Source of the DNA: Saururus chinensis | Taxonomy: Eukaryota > Streptophyta > Magnoliopsida > Piperales > Saururaceae | Assembly: GCA_035235625.1 (NCBI GenBank) | Contig: CP141144.1 | Span: 21,077,014-21,141,013, forward strand | Length of the DNA: 64,000 nt | Direction: 5' to 3' | Part shown: positions 60,066 to 64,000 of the stretch, in pieces | How positions within the stretch are numbered: position 1 is the stretch's first letter | How the letters are laid out: each line of letters opens with the position of its first letter | The notes under the pieces: model-generated | Seen by the model: the letters and a program-made list of their open reading frames with translations, nothing else | Databases searched by the model: none | What the model was told of the DNA's origin: nothing | Program-made: the position numbers and the translations under genes

Positions 60066-60182
60066 TATAAATTATATTATAAAATTAATAAAAAGATTAT
60101 ATAAAATATATTAACGACGATTATGCATTTGCGTCGCTACTATATAGTGACGCAATTTGATAAGCATAGCTAATATATTTTA

Positions 60183-60992
60183 GAACGTGACTATTCAAAC
60201 CCCCTTTTTTTCCATGTATCCCCCAAACAACCAAATTTTTTTTACTTTCCTTCCCCCATCTCCCATCTCTTTCCCCTCCTTTCTCTTCCAACTCCGGCAC
60301 CGGCGCCAGTATAGCGCTGGCCAACTACAGCAGCTGCAGCCATAGGCCGCTGCTGGCTAGCGGTGCCATGGTCGTTGGCCGCCACACTCAGCGGCGTCGT
60401 GGCTGTTGGCCGCCGTGCCTAGCTGCGCAGCGGCCGCCCCAGTAGCAGCGCCGTGGCCACTAGCCGTCGCGCCCAGCAGCAGCCACTGCTGGCTGCCCCG
60501 CACAGCGACGTGCGGCCGCTGCGTCCAGCTGCACAGCGGCGCGCAGCTGCTGCTCCCAACTGCGTGGCGGCCGTGGCCTCCACCGCCCCACACAACGGCG
60601 CGTGGCCGTTCCTCGCCACCCCGCACAACGGCGCGCGGCCGCTGCACCCAGCTGCGTAGCGGCCGCGGCCTCTTGCTACCACGCACAGCTGCGCAACGGC
60701 CGCTGCTAGCTGCCCTGCATAGCAGCGCCATGGCCGTTGGCCGTGCACAACGGCCCAACCCAGCGACTGCTGGTGGCCATGCACAGTGGCCGCTGGTGCG
60801 GGCGGCCGTGCCCTGGCGCCGCTGGTGGTCGGAGTTAGCGGCTGCCAGCACCGGAGAAGAGAGAAGAAGTAGGGGGAAGGAGAAATGGGAAAGAAGGAAA
60901 GTGGGGGATGTGGGAGTTTTTAATAAAAGAAAGTGGGGTAAAAAAGAAATGGGGGACACAGGGATAAAAGTGGGGTTTGAATAGCCACGTTC
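60183..60992. mobile_element. Mutator-like element (810 bp) with a GC-rich core
   Basis: Perfect 9-bp target duplication TATATTTTA (60174-60182 and 60993-61001), the size typical of Mutator elements. Ends GAACGTGACTATTCAAACC and, inverted, GAACGTGGCTATTCAAACC; weaker inverted similarity extends inwards about 120 bp. Between them is a GC-rich core (about 60295-60840) of repeated GCACAACGGCGCGCGGCC-like words, open on both strands for about 200 codons. No transposase. It could be a Pack-MULE carrying host DNA or a tandem-repeat expansion; the degenerate repeat makes the latter more likely. Confidence 0.9.
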
Positions 60993-61001
60993 TATATTTT
61001 A

Positions 61002-62240
61002 TTATAATTTTTTTATTACTTTTAACCTTATTTGGGTTGGGTTTTACCAAACCCAAACCCAATACCATTTAAGAAATGGTAAACCCAAATTCGATCTGAA
61101 TAGTTATTCGAGTTAAATTTGAAAGCTCAAACCCGACTCATTATAGTCAAATCGGGTCAAGTTTTACCATATATCCAACCCGAGTTGCATCCCTAATTTT
61201 GTTCCTAAACAAGCTATGAAGCACCAGAAAACCCAATCAGCTCAATATGACTCTCAAATTGATAAAAAAAACGAAAAGCTATATTAGAAAAATGTCATTG
61301 ACCCTTCAGGAAATAAAAAAGATCTTTCTGTCAGCTTCATTTGACAGAAAAAAGGAACTGTAAAGCAAAAGTTAATACCCGAACAAGTTCTATTTAGCAC
61401 AAACTGTTCAACGAAAGAACAAATCCGTATAGAACTTAAAATTTAAACCTATATTATTCACTTCATTTAAGCAAGGAACTTATTCGACGGATGTAAACAT
61501 AATACAACTATTGTCGCTCGTACTGCAATACTTTCACATTTTCCCTTCCCCCTCAGACAACATTAGCATCGCAGGCATTTATATCATAAAAGAACCTTTC
61601 ACCCACCTTAAACTTAAATTAGCTGTAACTGTGATGTTTCCTATCAAAAGAAACTTGGGACACATACATTAATTGAAGCATACATCATAAAATTCAGATG
61701 TGAAAGTTGGGATTCCAAGCTTCTGTCTTTGAAAAACATTGAATCCTTACAGATGAGCACTATGCTACAGATGCAACTATCACGTTGCAGATTAAATGGA
61801 TCGTGATACTCAGATGCGAAAATTGGGATTCCAACCTTGAGTGTATCACAGTGATGGCATGCGGAAGTGTTTTTCATACTATGCTGTGACAATGAGCCGA
61901 GCCGAATGTAAGGAACATGCGCGAAACGTTCATTTTCGACATTGACGATGTATATATCTTTCACTAACAAATGCTAGCATGTGCGCCGTCAATCTCGTAA
62001 ATAAATGTGCACATATTTTACACTAACAAAGGCTAACATGTGCACCGTCAATCTCACAAATAAATGCTTCACGGCATTTATTGAGTAGGGAACATGAAAA
62101 ATACTTCCAAAAGCTATATGCCACAACTAGGTCGGCTCCATCAAAATATAAAAAAGGAAATTCCCAGATAAAGCTTTTCCTATTGTTGCCAATCTAATCA
62201 GGGCATCCCAAAACTTATCCAGAGATTTAAAATTTAAAAT
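61002..62240. other. Intergenic; no gene recognised
   Basis: 61030-61200 is rich in GGGTTTTACCAAACCCAAACC-type words ending GTTGCATCCCTA, reminiscent of one end of a hAT-like element, but no partner end was found. 61660-61960 holds a diverged repeat of AAATTGGGATTCCAA. A tandem duplication lies at 61962-62077. Confidence 0.5.
61962..62077. repeat. ~58-bp tandem duplication
   Basis: CACTAACAAATGCTAGCATG with GTCAATCTCGTAAATAAATG recurs as CACTAACAAAGGCTAACATG with GTCAATCTCACAAATAAATG, a few changes apart. Confidence 0.85.
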
Positions 62241-62528
62241 GCAAGCTCTATTTGTAATTTCTACATCGATCCACTCGAGCAATATGGCATTTCAAATCAC
62301 TAGCAGTTCGGAAGAAACGAAAAACATGAATAAAGAATTCAATCCCAGCACTTCGACCATCAGCATGATTTTCTTAAAAACAAAGGAGATCCAGAAGCAG
62401 AGTAAACTAACAATCAATGAATTTCATCAAAAAGTGCACATATGCATCAAAAGAGTGTTTAAAGATTCATCAAACTTTAAAAAAAAAAATACAGAATGAA
62501 GAAAAAGGAGGTGAATAAACAAAACTAA

Positions 62529-62700
62529 GCCAGATCCGACGATGATGTTGTTGATGGGGATGAAGATGAGCTTGACGAAGAAGCCGACAAATCCCATCAC
62601 GACGAAACCGATGATAGTGCGGATCCCCGCCTTCGAGAATGGGCGGTCCGGGTCTTCCCTTTTCGTCCCACAAGATTGAGGACACCGCGGACGGCGAGCA
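62529..62700 (-). pseudogene. SEC61 gamma-subunit remnant
   Basis: The minus strand encodes [17 protein letters not shown] followed by [17 protein letters not shown] and NNIIVGSG, nearly the whole C-terminal two-thirds of the plant Sec61 gamma subunit (a single-span ER translocon protein of about 69 aa). The N-terminal third does not align: upstream of DPDR only a weak nucleotide likeness remains. After GSG one extra base replaces the expected stop (GGC TTA G), so translation would run on. Either a processed or truncated copy. The membrane span itself is well kept. Confidence 0.8.
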
Positions 62701-62940
62701 TGCCGCCATCACTGGTTTCTCCCTCCGCGCTGGGTATCCCGTCTGGTTCCTTTCCCGATGGAAGCTTCTGCCGATTCGTCAATCGCCGTCTCCGCCGCAG
62801 CGGCTTCCGGTTTGCCCGCTCTGTCCTCTTTTCCTGTTCGTCAACCTCCGGCGGGCCGCGTTTCACCGTCAGCGGATCGCCCTGCCACTCCTCTTCTGCC
62901 GCCTCATTCCCTTCCTCCACCACGCTTCGACTTAAACCCG
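62701..62940. other. GC-rich junction, unassigned
   Basis: Between the SEC61-gamma remnant and the LRR sequence. Open on both strands (for example a plus-strand frame from ATG 62758 with FDLNPLLVED). No family recognised. It may hold an old first exon. Confidence 0.35.
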
Positions 62941-64000
62941 CTGTTAGTAGAGGACGCGAGTCATTGTCAATCTCCAGACTCCACAAAGATGTCAAGTGGA
63001 AGAGCCTACGAGGAATGCAATCCCTCAAACTTGGGCAATTTCGAATCGTTATATCCTCTACTTGGGGGAGGTCCATCTGTGATGACAAACTGGAGTTGGA
63101 ATCTTCAATGCATAATGCATGGAAGCAGAGAATCTTCAATGCGTGGAAGCAGAGACAGTTCTGTCAACTTTTGGCAATCTTTCAAATTTATTTTTGAAAG
63201 TTGCGGAACCGCCATAACAAAATCTCTCAACTGAGGGCACTCATAAACATGCAGCTTCTTCAACAATGGAAGCTCAACGTCTGCTATTCTCTTGATCATG
63301 CGCAGCCCTTCTATATTTAAACTCTTGAGATAGGAAAACCTCACTGTGAACATCCACTTTGGAAATCTGTTTCCACTGTATTTGATGAAAGATAAAGACT
63401 TGAGGGCGGTTGGATGAGGCTCAAGAGCTTCAAGTATATTTACTTCCGCTTCTCTACCTTGCACCATGGAAGAACTACTATTATCATCCTTATTGGGTGT
63501 GAGGGAGCTCCACTTGAATGTTAGCTTATTGATGCTCTCCTTGCACTTCAGATCGGCCATTGCTGCCTCTTCCACGCTAACAACATTCTCTAAACCAGAG
63601 ATGACAAACTTGGCTCTGAGGTTTTTCATGTCTCTCAGCTCCCCAATTCCCGGTCCATCCTTGCCAACGGGATACCTATCCAAGTCATGTAGAGTAGTCA
63701 CATTTATTGACTTTGGAAGACTTGATATTAGAGTGTCTGATATGCGTAGGTCCTGCAGGTTTGAGAGTTCCCCAATATCTTGTGGCAAGTGGGTAAGGCT
63801 TCTACAATAGGAAAGGTTCATCTCATGCAAGTTGGACATTTTGCATATTGAGTTTGGAAGACTTGCTATTCTACTGTATGAAAGGTCTAGGTTACGTAAG
63901 TTTTGAAGTTCTCCAATATCTTGTGGCAAGTGGGCAAGGTTTTTGCAATTGGAAAGTTTTAAATGAAGCAAGTTAAACAGTTTGCATATTGAGTTTGGAA
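62941..64000 (-). pseudogene. NLR disease-resistance gene, LRR end, frameshifted (partial)
   Basis: The minus strand is open from the right edge to a stop at 63105-63107. It encodes leucine-rich repeats: LPQDIGELQNLRNLDLSYS, ICKMSNLHEMNLSYC, LPQDIGELSNLQDLRISDT, then the linker typical of RGA/RPP13-like CC-NBS-LRR proteins (GIGELRDMKNLRAKF, GLENVVSVEEAAMADL, WSSLTPNKDD) and further repeats (FPKWMFTVRFSYLKSLNI, LPLLKKLHVYECPQL, LSKINLKDCQKLTELSL). After the stop the LRR continues in another frame (QMDLPQVEDITIRNCPSL, RLFHLTSLWSLEID) to about 62943. The break is a 7-bp tandem duplication (AATGCAT at 63107-63113 and 63114-63120). The NB-ARC part lies outside the window. It may be a truncated but expressed receptor or a pseudogene. 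Confidence 0.88.

Larger units (their letters stand above)
55485..60182. mobile_element. Second CACTA element of the same family, 3' end lost, with nested inserts
   Basis: Starts CACTACAACAAAAAGGACTA, as at 11180, followed by subterminal TAGCGACA/TGTCGCTA words. A purine block (55690-56480) comes next, more GCGTCGC words (56515-56800), a solo LTR insert (56803-59205), further GCGACGC words (59215-59530), a CT-rich block (59540-60065) and a last pair of words at 60110-60175. No TTTTTGTAGTG end was found before or after the Mutator-like element at 60183, so the right terminus is gone. No transposase. Confidence 0.85.

Noticed and set aside
59496..60114. Serine/leucine-rich frames
   Set aside because: CT-repeat tract of the CACTA element, open in several phases at once.
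60357..60984. Overlapping ~200-codon open frames on both strands
   Set aside because: They arise from GC-rich repeats inside a Mutator-like element; residues are Ala/Arg/Pro/His repeats with no domain, and both strands are equally open.
61644..61970. 108-codon minus-strand frame
   Set aside because: Contains a worn internal repeat but no domain; could be NLR 3' flank. Not supported as a gene.
62758..63234. 158-codon plus-strand frame starting MEASADSS
   Set aside because: The second half is antisense to clear LRR coding sequence; the first half has no recognised family. Left as unassigned junction.

Overview
This is a 64 kb piece of nuclear DNA from a flowering plant. The genes have GT-AG introns and plant-specific products: a chloroplast CbbY-type phosphatase, a fatty-acid-elongase ketoacyl reductase, an early nodulin-like protein and an NLR disease-resistance protein. 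The space between them is filled with plant LTR retrotransposons, CACTA, hAT, Mutator-like and Stowaway DNA transposons. I cannot name the species. No organelle, viral or bacterial region was recognised.

Intact or partly visible cellular genes are few. (1) Positions 1-1340, minus: the first three exons of a plant protein with a ubiquitin-like N-terminal fold, running off the left edge. (2) 25909-27087, minus: a complete three-exon 3-ketoacyl-CoA reductase (KCR, 318 aa). (3) 36891-41628, minus: a complete eight-exon CBBY-type xylulose-1,5-bisphosphate phosphatase (321 aa). (4) 51885-52884, plus: a complete two-exon early nodulin-like phytocyanin (172 aa) that has lost copper ligands. (5) 62941-64000, minus: the LRR end of an NLR gene, frameshifted by a 7-bp duplication. 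All exon joins were worked out base by base; phases and expected family lengths agree. Pseudogenes of cellular genes are a uS15 (RPS13) copy near 48.5 kb, a SEC61-gamma remnant at 62.5-62.7 kb, and a FAR1-like/MULE-transposase remnant at 53.8-55.5 kb whose 3' part is inverted.

Mobile DNA by region: 4583-10359 is an LTR element with 5-bp target duplications CAAGG, a tRNA-iMet primer site, a shortened 3' LTR and a 132/165-bp tandem array inside. 11180-14222 is a complete non-autonomous CACTA element (duplication ATA). 14.9-24.3 kb is a patchwork of gypsy-type LTR pieces, some forming a large inverted repeat. 24601-25052 and 28205-28792 are short hAT-type elements; the first holds tRNA-like A and B boxes. 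30.8-35.0 kb is a broken Copia element (reverse transcriptase lost) with a Tat/Ogre-like solo LTR inserted in its gag (duplication CTGTT). 42181-45658 is a gag-only LTR element whose gag frame has six in-frame stops and no frameshift. 46.5-47.8 kb is an antisense gypsy RNase H/integrase remnant. 55.5-60.2 kb is a second CACTA copy of the same family, split by a 2.4-kb solo LTR (duplication AAGAG) and with an 810-bp Mutator-like element (9-bp duplication) at its tail.

The genes do not form a pathway cluster. The window is best read as ordinary single-copy plant genes separated by nested transposons, with well-dated insertion order in several places. I found no convincing new biological system; the most unusual items are the paired CACTA elements with strand-asymmetric purine/pyrimidine blocks, the GC-rich Mutator-like element, and the hAT element carrying tRNA-like boxes.
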